Numbered from the stretch's first letter, positions 52,078 to 60,266 are shown. The stretch: DNA of 64,000 bases from Sporosarcina cyprini (GCF_022048975.1 NZ_JAKMHX010000022.1:83721-147720), one strand, 5' to 3'. The notes: generated by a model from the letters alone, not told the origin. Made by a program: numbers and translations.

Positions 52078-52476
52078 TTGATTACATACACATTCGAGAA
52101 AGCGGGCTTGACGAAAGAGGGCATTGAACGGCTTTTTCATTCCGTTGAGTGGGAATCTGCTTCCTATCCAGAAGATCTACACCAGGCCATTATGAACTCT
52201 CATTCGGTGGCGACCGCATGGGACGGCGATAAACTTGTCGGCCTGGCGAACGCGCTATCTGATGATTCCATGGCAGTCTATTTTCACTATGTGTTGACAG
52301 ACCCAGCCTATCAGGGAAGCGGGATCGGTAAAACGATTATGAATATGATGCTTGACCGGTATGAGGAGATGCATACGAAAGTGCTCGTCTCTTATCCGAA
52401 AGCTGTCGGTTTTTACGAAAGCCTCGGATTTGAACCCGAACAAACGAGCACGCCGATGTATGTATTTTCACGATGA
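52078..52476 (+). CDS. GNAT family N-acetyltransferase
   Basis: 132 residues, TTG start supported by AAAGGAGG about nine bases upstream. Acetyl-CoA loop DPAYQGSGIGKTIM and C-terminal VGFYESLGFEPEQTSTPMYVF are typical GNAT blocks; the size is near the minimum for the fold. The substrate is unknown. It is followed 58 bp later by a flavin reductase gene, possibly co-transcribed. Confidence 0.85.
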   Translation: MITYTFEKAGLTKEGIERLFHSVEWESASYPEDLHQAIMNSHSVATAWDGDKLVGLANALSDDSMAVYFHYVLTDPAYQGSGIGKTIMNMMLDRYEEMHTKVLVSYPKAVGFYESLGFEPEQTSTPMYVFSR

Positions 52477-52534
52477 CTGCGCTAAATTCATGAACGTCAG
52501 GGTAAACTGCAAATAAAAAGGGTGTTCCAATACG

Positions 52535-53443
52535 ATGAAATACGATTGCGCCATTATCGGCGGCGGGCCTGCCGGCTTGAATGCCGCTCTCGTCCTCGGC
52601 CGGGCCAGGCGACGCGTCCTGCTGGTTGACGATGACAAAGCGAGAAATCGGGTGACCCGGGAAGCCCATGGATTTATTACACGAGATGGCATCAAGCCAG
52701 CAGAGTTCAGGAAGCTGGCCCATGCCGAAATAGCACAGTATCCAACTGTGGAAATAAAAAAAGAAACAGTCATCTCCATAATCCGCTTATCTAAAAACGA
52801 GTTCTCGATCACAACCTCAGAAGGCTATACAATTTCCAGCACTAAAATCCTGCTGGCAACCGGATTAAAAGATGAACAGCCAAACATTCCTGACATCGAG
52901 CAATTTTACGGCACGAGCCTGTTCAGCTGCCCCTATTGCGATGGATGGGAATTACGTGACAAACCGCTCGCTGTCATCGCGGACAAAAATGTCTATAAAC
53001 TAGCAAAAGAAGCATACATCTGGAGTGAAGATCTGGCAGTCTTTACGAACGGAGAAGGCCGGCTGGAATGGGAGGAGCGCAACCGGCTGCTCGCCAAAGG
53101 AATAAAGGTCTATGAGGATATGATTTCAGGATTAGAAGGAAAAAACGGACAGCTTCGAAGTGTCCGGCTGGAGGATGGAACTCTAATCGACCGGTCAGGT
53201 GGATTTGTCACACCCGTTTGGAGCCTTCCTCATTCGTTTGCAGACGAGCTCGGCTGTGAGCTGAATGAGTTTGGCGGCATCCAGACGGATCGATACGGCA
53301 GAACAAACGTCTGGAATGTCTATGCCGCGGGAGATACCACCCACATCGTTCCCGCACAGCTCGTCATCGCGGCAGGAACCGGAAGTGCAGCGGCCATTGG
53401 CATCAATGGCGATCTAACCAATGCACTATTTGATGGAGAATAA
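52535..53443 (+). CDS. Thioredoxin reductase-like NAD(P)/FAD oxidoreductase
   Basis: 302 residues. FAD site CAIIGGGPAGLNAALVLGRA; redox pair CPYCDGWE, which keeps both Cys of the thioredoxin reductase CxxC; C-terminal FAD motif VYAAGDTTHIVPAQLVIAAG. The NADPH-binding GxGxxA motif is poor (LAVIADKNVYKLAKEA), so it belongs to the group of low-molecular-weight reductases whose NADPH use is uncertain. Its partner thiol protein is not evident here. Confidence 0.88.
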   Translation: MKYDCAIIGGGPAGLNAALVLGRARRRVLLVDDDKARNRVTREAHGFITRDGIKPAEFRKLAHAEIAQYPTVEIKKETVISIIRLSKNEFSITTSEGYTISSTKILLATGLKDEQPNIPDIEQFYGTSLFSCPYCDGWELRDKPLAVIADKNVYKLAKEAYIWSEDLAVFTNGEGRLEWEERNRLLAKGIKVYEDMISGLEGKNGQLRSVRLEDGTLIDRSGGFVTPVWSLPHSFADELGCELNEFGGIQTDRYGRTNVWNVYAAGDTTHIVPAQLVIAAGTGSAAAIGINGDLTNALFDGE

Positions 53444-53450
53444 GCCCACC

Positions 53451-53492
53451 CAAAGCAGGTCCACTCCCATTCACCAGTGGACCTGCTTTTCC
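53451..53492 (+). terminator. Terminator of the reductase gene
   Basis: AAAGCAGGTCCACT / AGTGGACCTGCTTT 14-bp perfect stem, 10-nt loop, ending TTTT. Confidence 0.9.
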
Positions 53493-53494
53493 TA

Positions 53495-53677
53495 TTACTC
53501 GGGTCTCTGCAATAGACGCTTCATCCGAGCATCCCTCTCTTTGCGCTCTTGTTCTACCGCCAGCCAATGCTTTCGCAACTGGCCATTCATGCGAGGGTCC
53601 TGCGCTGTCATTTCACGCATTCCCGAAGGACCTACCTTCTTTCTCACCTTTTGAATCTCATCTTCAAAAAACAACAT
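53495..53677 (-). CDS. Small hydrophilic protein, unknown function
   Basis: 60 residues, very basic and helical (FFEDEIQKVRKKVGPSGMRE ... WLAVEQERKERDARMKRLL). The ATG at 53677 has GGGAGGTGAG ten bases upstream. Convergent with the reductase gene. No family recognised. Confidence 0.55.
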   Translation of the reverse strand: MLFFEDEIQKVRKKVGPSGMREMTAQDPRMNGQLRKHWLAVEQERKERDARMKRLLQRPE

Positions 53678-53824
53678 GTCCGACTCACCTCCCGCCAGTT
53701 GAACCTTACCGAACATCTCGATTTCCCCTCACTTTACCATACGCAGCCAACAGGCGAGGACAAGGGGTATGTGCACAGATTAAGAAGAAAAAATAGCGGG
53801 AGGGTCACCGGAGGAAGAAACGAA

Positions 53825-53853
53825 AAAGGAGCCGCCTCTTGCCAGGCAGCTCC
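53825..53853 (-). terminator. Terminator of the 29-residue membrane peptide gene
   Basis: Minus strand GGAGCTGCCT, loop GGCAAG, AGGCGGCTCC then T5. Confidence 0.85.
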
Positions 53854-53858
53854 ACACT

Positions 53859-53948
53859 CTAAAAACCATTTTCCATAAAAACTGTCACGACAATCCCCAA
53901 AATCGTCCCAATGACAATTGTTGCACCAAACAAAAACGCTCGTTTCAT
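53859..53948 (-). CDS. Small membrane protein of 29 residues
   Basis: Translation: MKRAFLFGATIVIGTILGIV followed by VTVFMENGF and a stop. One membrane helix with a positive N-terminus. GATGAGGAGA lies just before the ATG and a strong terminator follows six bases after the stop, so it appears to be an independent gene. It could be a small regulator of a membrane complex; no family is known to me. Confidence 0.6.
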   Translation of the reverse strand: MKRAFLFGATIVIGTILGIVVTVFMENGF

Positions 53949-54039
53949 TCTCCTCATCCCCCCAGTTTCTCTTATTTGAATATACGAGAGGAAGAGGCGG
54001 AATATTCTATCGCCTTAGGCGTGAAGGCATAAAACCAAC

Positions 54040-54068
54040 TTGAACAATCCAGCTGAAATCGTTATACT
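54040..54068 (+). promoter_or_regulatory. Promoter of the antitoxin RNA
   Basis: -35 TTGAAC (54040-54045), 17-bp spacer, -10 TATACT (54063-54068). Very near the sigma-A consensus. Confidence 0.8.
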
Positions 54069-54074
54069 ATATAT

Positions 54075-54212
54075 AGATAACGGATACATTGAAAAGAGAC
54101 CGTCCAATGGCTGCACATTGAACGGCCCGTGTAATAGCTGGTTCCCTCAAGGGGATCGGCAAAGATAGGACTGTAACCCATCCGAGCGCTCAACTCAAGG
54201 ATGGGTTATTTG
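54075..54212 (+). ncRNA. Antisense RNA antitoxin of a type I system
   Basis: Transcript predicted from the promoter at 54040-54068 to the hairpin at 54175-54212, about 138 nt. Its 3' end overlaps the last codons and 3' region of the toxin mRNA on the other strand, including the shared bidirectional terminator, as in txpA/RatA. Two internal hairpins are visible (GACCGTCCAATGG...CCATTGGACGGTC-like pairing is partial; GGTTCCCTCAAGGGGATC is clearer). Confidence 0.7.
54175..54212. terminator. Shared terminator of toxin and antitoxin transcripts
   Basis: AACCCATCC / GGATGGGTT 9-bp stem, 15-nt loop; T-rich on the plus side (ATTTGTTGTT). Confidence 0.8.
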
Positions 54213-54289
54213 TTGTTATGAAACGACAGCATTGCAATGAGTAACGTCGCGAACGTGAAGACAAGCATTAGCGCTTCAAATACTGTCAA
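54206..54289 (-). CDS. Type I holin-like toxin peptide, 27 residues
   Basis: Translation MTVFEALMLVFTFATLLIAM followed by LSFHNNK. It starts with TTG, with GGGGGTGG seven bases upstream. This is the family of holin-like type I toxins (MTVYEALMLMxxFxTLxIAxLSF). One hydrophobic helix and a polar tail: such peptides depolarise the membrane when not silenced by the antisense RNA. A possible -10 (TAAAAT) lies on the minus strand near 54365. Confidence 0.8.
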   Translation of the reverse strand: MTVFEALMLVFTFATLLIAMLSFHNNK

Positions 54290-54466
54290 ACGCACCACCC
54301 CCTTTCCACGAGGGAATAGAGATGGCCAACCACCCTTGAGTCACCTTGCCATTACTCTTCTATTTTACCACACATACGTTCGCATCTAAAGTGCCATCCG
54401 GTCTATTTCTCCTGTTTTTTCAAAAACCCTACAGAAAATCAAGCGTATTCTTTCTTTATGAATAAA

Positions 54467-54503
54467 TAAAAAAGCGGGACCTCCATAATTAGGAAACCCC
54501 GCC
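54467..54503 (-). terminator. Terminator of the Xre-repeat protein gene
   Basis: Minus strand GCGGGGTTTCCT / GGAGGTCCCGC (mismatched centre) with T6. Confidence 0.82.
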
Positions 54504-54526
54504 CTTCTATTATCCTACGAACCATT

Positions 54527-55441
54527 TTATTGACGAGCCATCAAACCGGCAATCCATTCGCTTAACGTTTTTTTATCAATAAACGGAGCAAGACGAGCAA
54601 TCGTATCAGGATCCAAGAAGGCAAGCCCTTTTTCATTCACAAGCCGCGTCAAGTTTTCCCGCCCTAAGAAAGGTGCAAGCTGCATAATATCCCGATCGCT
54701 AAACTTGCCAGATCCCACTTCATCCACCAAGCGACCCAGCATGTCCTTGCTAATGAATGGAGCCAAGCGCACGACAACTTTCCACTCCAATTCCCCTTCC
54801 AGTGCCTGCTCCACTAGCCGGTCCATCCGTTCTTTGGATAAAAACGGAGCGAGGCGGGATAGCTGCTCGCCATCCAGTCGATCAAAAGAAGTCTGCTCTA
54901 CGATTTGATCCAACACCTGCCGACTGACAAATGGGGCAAGCGAAGAAACTAATTTCCAATCAAACGACTGCTCCCCTGCCTGCAACACGAGCTTATCCAA
55001 AAGTTCCGTTTCCACAAAAGGCGCAAGCCTCTTGATCATCTCCATATCAAACAGTTTCGGATCGACACGCTCCGCCACATCCGCAAGCTCGCTCGCCTTC
55101 AACAACGGCGCCACCTCAATTAATCCGTTCACGTCTACTTCTGCAGCATTGATCATCTCAGCCACCTCTTCCCGGCGGTTTTGGGAAAAGCCAGTCACCA
55201 TCCGTCCCATGTTGCTTCCATAACGATTCATATCCCCTGCATTCATCAAATCGTCGACGGATGTATCAAACACATCTGCCAGTTGAGGCAGCATCGTAAT
55301 GTCAGGTAACGAATCCCCCCGTTCCCATTTGGACACTGCCTGATGACTCACATGCAGTCGATCCGCCAGCTCCACCTGCGTCCAATCCCGCGCTTTCCGC
55401 AGCTTTGAAATATAACTTCCAATCTGAATTGCATCTAACAT
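54527..55441 (-). CDS. Xre helix-turn-helix protein with seven 29-residue repeats
   Basis: 304 residues. The N-terminus is a canonical Xre DNA-binding domain (ISKLRKARDWTQVELADRLHVSHQAVSKWERG). From about residue 105 the protein is built of roughly seven helical repeats of about 29 residues with consensus xxxLAPF(L/I/V)(S/D)(K/R)xxLxxLVxxxG: RLAPFVETELLDKLV, SLAPFVSRQVLDQIV, RLAPFLSKERMDRLV, RLAPFISKDMLGRLV, QLAPFLGRENLTRLV and RLAPFIDKKTLSEWI, after a weaker first copy (EVAPLLKASELADV). The start at 55441 is nine bases from GAGGAG. The repeat likely forms a solenoid for protein contact. B. subtilis proteins of similar make-up are uncharacterised. Confidence 0.8.
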   Translation of the reverse strand: MLDAIQIGSYISKLRKARDWTQVELADRLHVSHQAVSKWERGDSLPDITMLPQLADVFDTSVDDLMNAGDMNRYGSNMGRMVTGFSQNRREEVAEMINAAEVDVNGLIEVAPLLKASELADVAERVDPKLFDMEMIKRLAPFVETELLDKLVLQAGEQSFDWKLVSSLAPFVSRQVLDQIVEQTSFDRLDGEQLSRLAPFLSKERMDRLVEQALEGELEWKVVVRLAPFISKDMLGRLVDEVGSGKFSDRDIMQLAPFLGRENLTRLVNEKGLAFLDPDTIARLAPFIDKKTLSEWIAGLMARQ

Positions 55442-55582
55442 GCCAACCATCTCCTCGATTTCTTTTCAGCGCGCACTGTTGTATTGAGCGTATCATATCC
55501 CTTGTAAGGAGCCTATCAACGGCTGGTTGAAAGATGATTCTACTGTTGGTTGAACAAAGATAAAACCGTAAATTATCTTCCT

Positions 55583-56356
55583 TCACTCGAGTAATTGCAT
55601 TTTCAGTTTTTCTACAACCTGCTTATCGATTTGGCATGCTTTACGCAAGTATTCCTCAATGGAATGGTATTCCTTTGAGATGCCTTCGTAGACTTCATTC
55701 AGGTGCTCCGGCTTTGCTTCCATAATATATTTCACTCTTTCCGGCGAAACGCGGAAGAGGCTCAACCATCCCATGATACGACTCATTTTTTCAAGCCTAT
55801 GTGCATAGAACTGATTCGTAAGAAGATAATTCTCTTCCACTTTTTCATACGGAACACCGACCAACAACTGAATGATCGCAGAGATGATACCCGTTCGATC
55901 TTTTCCCGCTGTACAATGAATGACGGCTGGCAAGTTCTTTTCTTCCGCAATCAACTGAAGTATTTCATTTACTTGCGAAGTCCGTTCAAAGGCAATCCTG
56001 TAATAATACTCTCTAATAAATTCATCAAATTCTGCTTCCCCCTGCTTTCCAAAGAGAAAACGCAAAAGCTTCATTCGATTCCCGTCTTGGGTTTCGTATT
56101 GGTGAAGCGGAACGTTTACAATATTTACCGTGTTGTTTTCCGATAGTTTCGCTGGCTTAGCCTTGTATTCATCTTGTGTGCGTAAATCACAAACCAGCTT
56201 AATATCTAGTTGCTCGAACTGTTTTATATCATTCTTTGTTAATTTTGATAGTGCTCCAGAGCGAAATAAAACCCCTGTTTTCATTCTAGAGCCATCCATC
56301 GTTTGATACCCTCCAATGTCTCTAAAGTTTGCTGCTTTCTCAAATTGATTCAACAT
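55583..56356 (-). CDS. Tyrosine-protein phosphatase (IphP/MptpB type)
   Basis: 257 residues. The active-site loop is HCTAGKDRTG (CX5R with Asp and Arg), preceded by the family start NFRDIGGYQTMDG and VCDLRTQDEYKAKP. Such enzymes act on phosphotyrosine, and some on phosphoinositides. GGGGGAATATG lies before the ATG. A separate gene; no kinase is nearby. Confidence 0.9.
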   Translation of the reverse strand: MLNQFEKAANFRDIGGYQTMDGSRMKTGVLFRSGALSKLTKNDIKQFEQLDIKLVCDLRTQDEYKAKPAKLSENNTVNIVNVPLHQYETQDGNRMKLLRFLFGKQGEAEFDEFIREYYYRIAFERTSQVNEILQLIAEEKNLPAVIHCTAGKDRTGIISAIIQLLVGVPYEKVEENYLLTNQFYAHRLEKMSRIMGWLSLFRVSPERVKYIMEAKPEHLNEVYEGISKEYHSIEEYLRKACQIDKQVVEKLKMQLLE

Positions 56357-56384
56357 ATTCCCCCGACCTTTGTTTTGTTAGTCA

Positions 56385-57560
56385 TTAAATTGACAGAGTA
56401 AAAGACATCTCATCAAACCGCCCTCGGAATTCTCCCACACCTTTAATAAGTACTCCATGCTCTACAATTTCCGGCGGCTCGTCCAACATAATCTTCAGTT
56501 GATGGCAATAAAATAAATGATTTGTATACTTTGCGATGACCGGATGTTGAATCAAGTATTCCTGTTCACTAATCAACACACGTAAAAAATTCCGATGCAA
56601 TGCTATTTGTTCACCTGCGGTAATATTCATCGGATCAATGCCTGTTACCCGGATGGCTCCGTTAATAGTCACAACAACGGGCGCCTCCTGTTCTACTGTT
56701 GCAAATGCCGCAGCCCTTTCTTTTTGAACTCGTTTGAGAATGTTCACAGTTTCCTCCGTAACTGGGACGGCATCCAAGTTGCTTCCCTCCACATCGACAA
56801 ACTGCAGGAAAAACGAATAAAGCGATTGATCTGTTTCCTGGAATTGTTTTTCCCAATCCGCACAAAGCCGATCCAGCAATAGACAAATGAACAATCCCGA
56901 ACTATAGCAGCTGCGCCGGAGATGACGGACAGACTCCTCTCGATCAAGCAAAGCTTCCCCGTACCGATGAACCGCATCTTCTAGCGTCACACCGCTTTGA
57001 TCGGCAAACGCCTTTAACTCCACATACCACGCCGGACCTTCCACGGTTTCTGTCAACAACTCGTATGCAATGAAATCTTCAATGTTGGCAGCACGAGCCT
57101 CCCGGTGCAGAATGAATTGGCGAAGATGCTCATCCCTCGCCTTTTGGTCCGTCTCCATGACAGCATGATATAAATGCCGCCGCTCACAATTACGCCTCGC
57201 TGCATTACCGGCGAGGAGCGGATAGGTGACCCCTTTAATTTCATCGGGAAAACGAGACTCGCCCAGGAGATATTGATGGCCATGGAACAATTCATGAATC
57301 AACACGGCAAATAAACTCGCCTCATCCGGGCAGCTGTCCTTTTTAACAATGGCCGTAGGATGGCCTTGAAACAGAATAATTGTATTCCCGATAAACGCCT
57401 CGCTCCAAGGAAGACAAATAGAGGTGGCCTCGGGATACGCTGGATGGTTGAATAAACACACCGATTCACTATCATAGATGGCATACGCAACCAGTTTAAA
57501 ATCCGGCCAATAACGGGATAAATCACGAGTGGCGATTGAACGTAACATTGCTGAAACCAT
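56385..57560 (-). CDS. Putative zinc metallopeptidase (HExxH), unknown family
   Basis: 391 residues, no signal peptide. The motif VLIHELFHGHQYLL near residue 90 is a zinc-binding HExxH, and a later Glu in IEDFIAYELLTETVEGPAWY could be the third ligand of a gluzincin. The C-terminal 120 residues look like a beta-rich domain. The start at 57560 (MVSAMLRS) follows GGGGGTCG; the longer frame to 57632 has no ribosome binding site. Activity is unproven and the family is not one I recognise. Confidence 0.7.
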   Translation of the reverse strand: MVSAMLRSIATRDLSRYWPDFKLVAYAIYDSESVCLFNHPAYPEATSICLPWSEAFIGNTIILFQGHPTAIVKKDSCPDEASLFAVLIHELFHGHQYLLGESRFPDEIKGVTYPLLAGNAARRNCERRHLYHAVMETDQKARDEHLRQFILHREARAANIEDFIAYELLTETVEGPAWYVELKAFADQSGVTLEDAVHRYGEALLDREESVRHLRRSCYSSGLFICLLLDRLCADWEKQFQETDQSLYSFFLQFVDVEGSNLDAVPVTEETVNILKRVQKERAAAFATVEQEAPVVVTINGAIRVTGIDPMNITAGEQIALHRNFLRVLISEQEYLIQHPVIAKYTNHLFYCHQLKIMLDEPPEIVEHGVLIKGVGEFRGRFDEMSFTLSI

Positions 57561-57623
57561 AAAACGACCCCCAATGGATAGGTAATGATACAATCTATAC
57601 GGTTTAGCAGTTAAAGAGTTTCC

Positions 57624-57709
57624 ATAAAACAAAAAAATGCCAGTTCCTTTGCACAGGAACCAGCCATCACCTTATTTATTGCAATCAAATTGTCGATATG
57701 TTTTGCCAG
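57624..57709 (+). repeat. Direct repeat, left copy, flanking the ECF41 operon
   Basis: 86 bp starting TAAAACAAAAAAATGCCAG that match 59844-59930 at roughly 80% identity by eye, including a terminator hairpin (GCCAGTTCCT/AGGAACCAGC) and the bases that, at the right copy, encode the end of the next gene (CAATCAAAT). The pair brackets the sigma/oxidoreductase operon. Confidence 0.8.
57631..57665 (-). terminator. Terminator of the ECF41 operon
   Basis: Minus strand GCTGGTTCCT, loop GTGCAA, AGGAACTGGC then AT7. It is a near copy of the terminator at 59849-59883. Confidence 0.88.
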
Positions 57710-57711
57710 AT

Positions 57712-58578
57712 TTATATATATCTCAATTTTTCTGGGTTTCTAATGAAATATAAGTTACGAACGACGCCCTCGTGAATATGCAACAATGCTACAGTGTCTA
57801 CTTGATTGCCCGAACGATAAATAAGTCCGATTTGGCCATTTATATTTGTCACCTCCATCACATCATCCCCTCGTGTCACATTTTTTCTAATCCCTAAAAG
57901 GAAGCGGGCGACAAGATTCCTTGAATGAATCGGATGAATAGCTGCAAATGCCTTTCCTCCCCCATCAGATATTAATGTGACATCTTCCGCCAAAATAGAA
58001 ATAACTCGATTCAGGTCACCTTGTTCAAGCGCCAATAGAAACCCTTCAATCCATTTACCTTCCATCTCTGCTTCAGAGATTGGGGCTCCAGTACTTACGC
58101 CTATCTTTCCTCTCGCCCGACTGACCAGCTTACGGCAATTCGCTTCACTTTTTCCGATAACATTGGCGATTACGGAATATTTAAAGGATAGAGCTTCATA
58201 AAGCACAAATGCAGCCCGTTCCGCAGGAGTTAGTTTCTCCAGCAACACGAGCATTGCATAGGATAATAGTTCCTTTTGTATAACGGATTCAACCAATTCA
58301 TTATCGAAAGTTAGAATAGGTTCAGGCAGCCATTGACCAACATACTGCTCCCGCTTTCTACGAGCTGTTTTTAAGAGATCCAGACACCGGTTCGTTGCCA
58401 TTTTACAAAGGTAGGCCTTCGGTTCATCAATTCGATTCAGTTCCATGTCATGTAATTTCATGAAAACATCTTGCACAACATCCTCCGCATCGGCAGCAGA
58501 GCCGGTTAGTTGGTAAGCTAACGTAAAGAGGAGCCTTTTATACTGAACATAATATTCTTCAATTTTTTCTCGCTCCAT
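57712..58578 (-). CDS. ECF sigma factor, group ECF41, with SnoaL-like C-terminal domain
   Basis: 288 residues. Sigma region 2 (YKRLLFTLAYQLTGSAADAEDVVQDVFMKL) and region 4 (LTPAERAAFVLYEALSFKYSVIANVIG) are followed by a SnoaL-like extension of about 110 residues that replaces an anti-sigma factor. All ECF41 signatures are present: WLPEP in the linker, DGGGK in the SnoaL domain and NPEKL near the end. The gene starts 17 bp after the oxidoreductase gene. In ECF41 the extension both activates and inhibits the sigma factor. Likely autoregulated from the promoter upstream of the oxidoreductase. Confidence 0.93.
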   Translation of the reverse strand: MEREKIEEYYVQYKRLLFTLAYQLTGSAADAEDVVQDVFMKLHDMELNRIDEPKAYLCKMATNRCLDLLKTARRKREQYVGQWLPEPILTFDNELVESVIQKELLSYAMLVLLEKLTPAERAAFVLYEALSFKYSVIANVIGKSEANCRKLVSRARGKIGVSTGAPISEAEMEGKWIEGFLLALEQGDLNRVISILAEDVTLISDGGGKAFAAIHPIHSRNLVARFLLGIRKNVTRGDDVMEVTNINGQIGLIYRSGNQVDTVALLHIHEGVVRNLYFIRNPEKLRYI

Positions 58579-58595
58579 TCATGCTCACTACCTGT

Positions 58596-59783
58596 CTATT
58601 GTTTAATTAAACTTGCTATATCCCATGTCCACTTTCTAATGAACCAGCCTAATTTCCCTGATATCATCATGTTCATCCCCCATCTTCGAAGCCACACAAT
58701 ACCTTGGTCCGGACCAAGGGCAATACAGAAGAACTCCATATGACTTTTGTGTGAAGGTGCCCGCCCACCTTTTTTATCTGCCAATATAATTCGCCCGAGT
58801 CTAGCTGCTTGAGCTGAAGCTTCCTTACATGTCTTCCCATCCGGCTTCCCGCTAGTTGGATCAATTACAAGGGCACAGTCTCCAATACAATATACGTCTT
58901 GAAGTCCCTTCACCCGATAGTATGCATCGACAATCACGCCTCCTTCATTCGTGAAAGGCATTCCTAAATTTTTAATAAATGGATTAGGCAATAGGCCCAA
59001 TGTCCAGATACATAGACCAACCGAAAGCCTTTCACCGGTTGAAAGCGTGACTCTTCCCCCTTCTTCCTTTAACACCTTGCTCCCGTGCTTAACTGTAACG
59101 CCTCTTTGTACAAGCGCTTGTTCCAATGCCCTTCCCACTTTAGCTGGACCTTCTTGAAAAAGTCTAGGATGGGAATTCAAAAGTACGATCTTCACATCAC
59201 TTGGATCGATTCCTATTGTTTTTGCATCTCTACGAATGTGATGTGCCAATTCAGCAGATGTTTCCATGCCACTAATACCGGCACCAGCCACTGCAATTGT
59301 CAAAAGTTCAGTCCGTAACGCTATGTCTTGTTCCCTCTTCGCCTTATTGAGATTGGCACGCCACTTCTTTTGGATCTCTCTGGCGGACTCTATATCGCTT
59401 AACGTCATACCCCCTTGCGCTGGATCCGGTTTGCGAATACTGCTTCCTACAGCAAGGACGAGGATATCATAATCCAGACAATGCTCTTTACTCAAATTAT
59501 CTTGAAAATGAATTCTTTTATTTTCCGCCTGAATGTTTGTTACTGTGGCTTGAATAATTTCAACCCCTTCAGGAAACAATTTTTTCAGTGGAATCGTGAT
59601 TTCCTCTTCGCCAATCACCGGCTTAAATAGTAAAACCTTTCGTAAATGATACGGATTCTTTTCAATTAAAATAAGCCGAAGCGTTTGTTTAGTCAATTTA
59701 GTACCGACATACTTTTGTATGGATGTAACGGCATGGATACCTGCATATCCGCCGCCTACCACTACACAAGTCATTATCTTCAC
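58596..59783 (-). CDS. NADH dehydrogenase-like FAD oxidoreductase, partner of ECF41
   Basis: 395 residues of the type II NADH dehydrogenase/pyridine nucleotide-disulfide superfamily: FAD site CVVVGGGYAGIHAVTSI, second dinucleotide site IAVAGAGISGMETSAELA, and DVYCIGDCALV. No catalytic CxxC. ECF41 factors are typically encoded next to a carboxymuconolactone decarboxylase, oxidoreductase or epimerase that they control; this is the oxidoreductase case. The GTG at 59783 has AAGGAG eight bases upstream. It is the first gene of the operon. Confidence 0.85.
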   Translation of the reverse strand: MKIMTCVVVGGGYAGIHAVTSIQKYVGTKLTKQTLRLILIEKNPYHLRKVLLFKPVIGEEEITIPLKKLFPEGVEIIQATVTNIQAENKRIHFQDNLSKEHCLDYDILVLAVGSSIRKPDPAQGGMTLSDIESAREIQKKWRANLNKAKREQDIALRTELLTIAVAGAGISGMETSAELAHHIRRDAKTIGIDPSDVKIVLLNSHPRLFQEGPAKVGRALEQALVQRGVTVKHGSKVLKEEGGRVTLSTGERLSVGLCIWTLGLLPNPFIKNLGMPFTNEGGVIVDAYYRVKGLQDVYCIGDCALVIDPTSGKPDGKTCKEASAQAARLGRIILADKKGGRAPSHKSHMEFFCIALGPDQGIVWLRRWGMNMMISGKLGWFIRKWTWDIASLIKQ

Positions 59784-59813
59784 GTTGATCACTCCTTATC
59801 TCGTTTACCATAA

Positions 59814-59840
59814 AACGAGATAGGGAGCTGCTTTGTGACA
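59814..59840 (-). promoter_or_regulatory. ECF41-type promoter (TGTCACA-N16-CGTT)
   Basis: Minus strand: TGTCACA at 59840-59834, exactly 16 bases, then CGTT at 59817-59814, about 30 bp before the oxidoreductase start. The known ECF41 consensus is TGTCACA-N16-CGTC, so this matches at all but the last base. Confidence 0.85.
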
Positions 59841-59843
59841 CCT

Positions 59844-59930
59844 ATAAAAGAAAAATGCCAGCTCCTTCGCATAGGAACCAGCCATCCTTACTTTATTTTA
59901 TTACAATCAAATCGCCGACATGCCTTCCAG
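59844..59930 (+). repeat. Direct repeat, right copy, flanking the ECF41 operon
   Basis: Partner of 57624-57709. This copy includes the terminator (59849-59883) and last eight codons of the gene at 59907-60266, so it is probably the original and the left copy the duplicate. Confidence 0.8.
59849..59883 (-). terminator. Terminator of the gene at 59907-60266
   Basis: Minus strand GGCTGGTTCCT, loop ATGCGA, AGGAGCTGGC then ATTTTTCTTTT. Confidence 0.88.
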
Positions 59931-60266
59931 CAACACCTTCGCATCGGCATTTAAATAATGATGGATATCCTCCCGCAAGAGCACCTCCGGATTTTCTGCC
60001 ACCGATAATTTCAGGCCGCGGACATTAAACGTAGACGCATACATATTAATATGGTGAATTTGATTCATCTCCTGCCGGTTTAACGGCCGGAATCCCATTT
60101 CCATCATAGACGTCAGCACATCCATCAGCTCTCGCACATTCCGGTTCAAGATATGCCGGTTCTCCTGCAGCTCCCCCATATTTTCTTCAATCAACCGCCT
60201 CGCCGAAACCAAATCCGAATGCTCCAAACATCCTTGAATCATTTGCAACATTTTTTCAAGATGCAC
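59907..60266 (-). CDS. Hypothetical helical protein
   Basis: 119 residues, all-helical, starting with GTG at 60266 after GGAGGAGGGG. Charged, no membrane segment (MLQMIQGCLEHSDLVSARRL ... NVRELMDVLTSMMEMG). I do not recognise the family. Its last codons and terminator are duplicated on the far side of the ECF41 operon. Confidence 0.7.
   Translation of the reverse strand: MHLEKMLQMIQGCLEHSDLVSARRLIEENMGELQENRHILNRNVRELMDVLTSMMEMGFRPLNRQEMNQIHHINMYASTFNVRGLKLSVAENPEVLLREDIHHYLNADAKVLLEGMSAI

Noticed and set aside
57838..57890. A second TGTCACA inside the sigma gene as an ECF41 promoter
   Set aside because: It lies on the opposite strand to the gene and has no CGT(C/T) 16 bases away.
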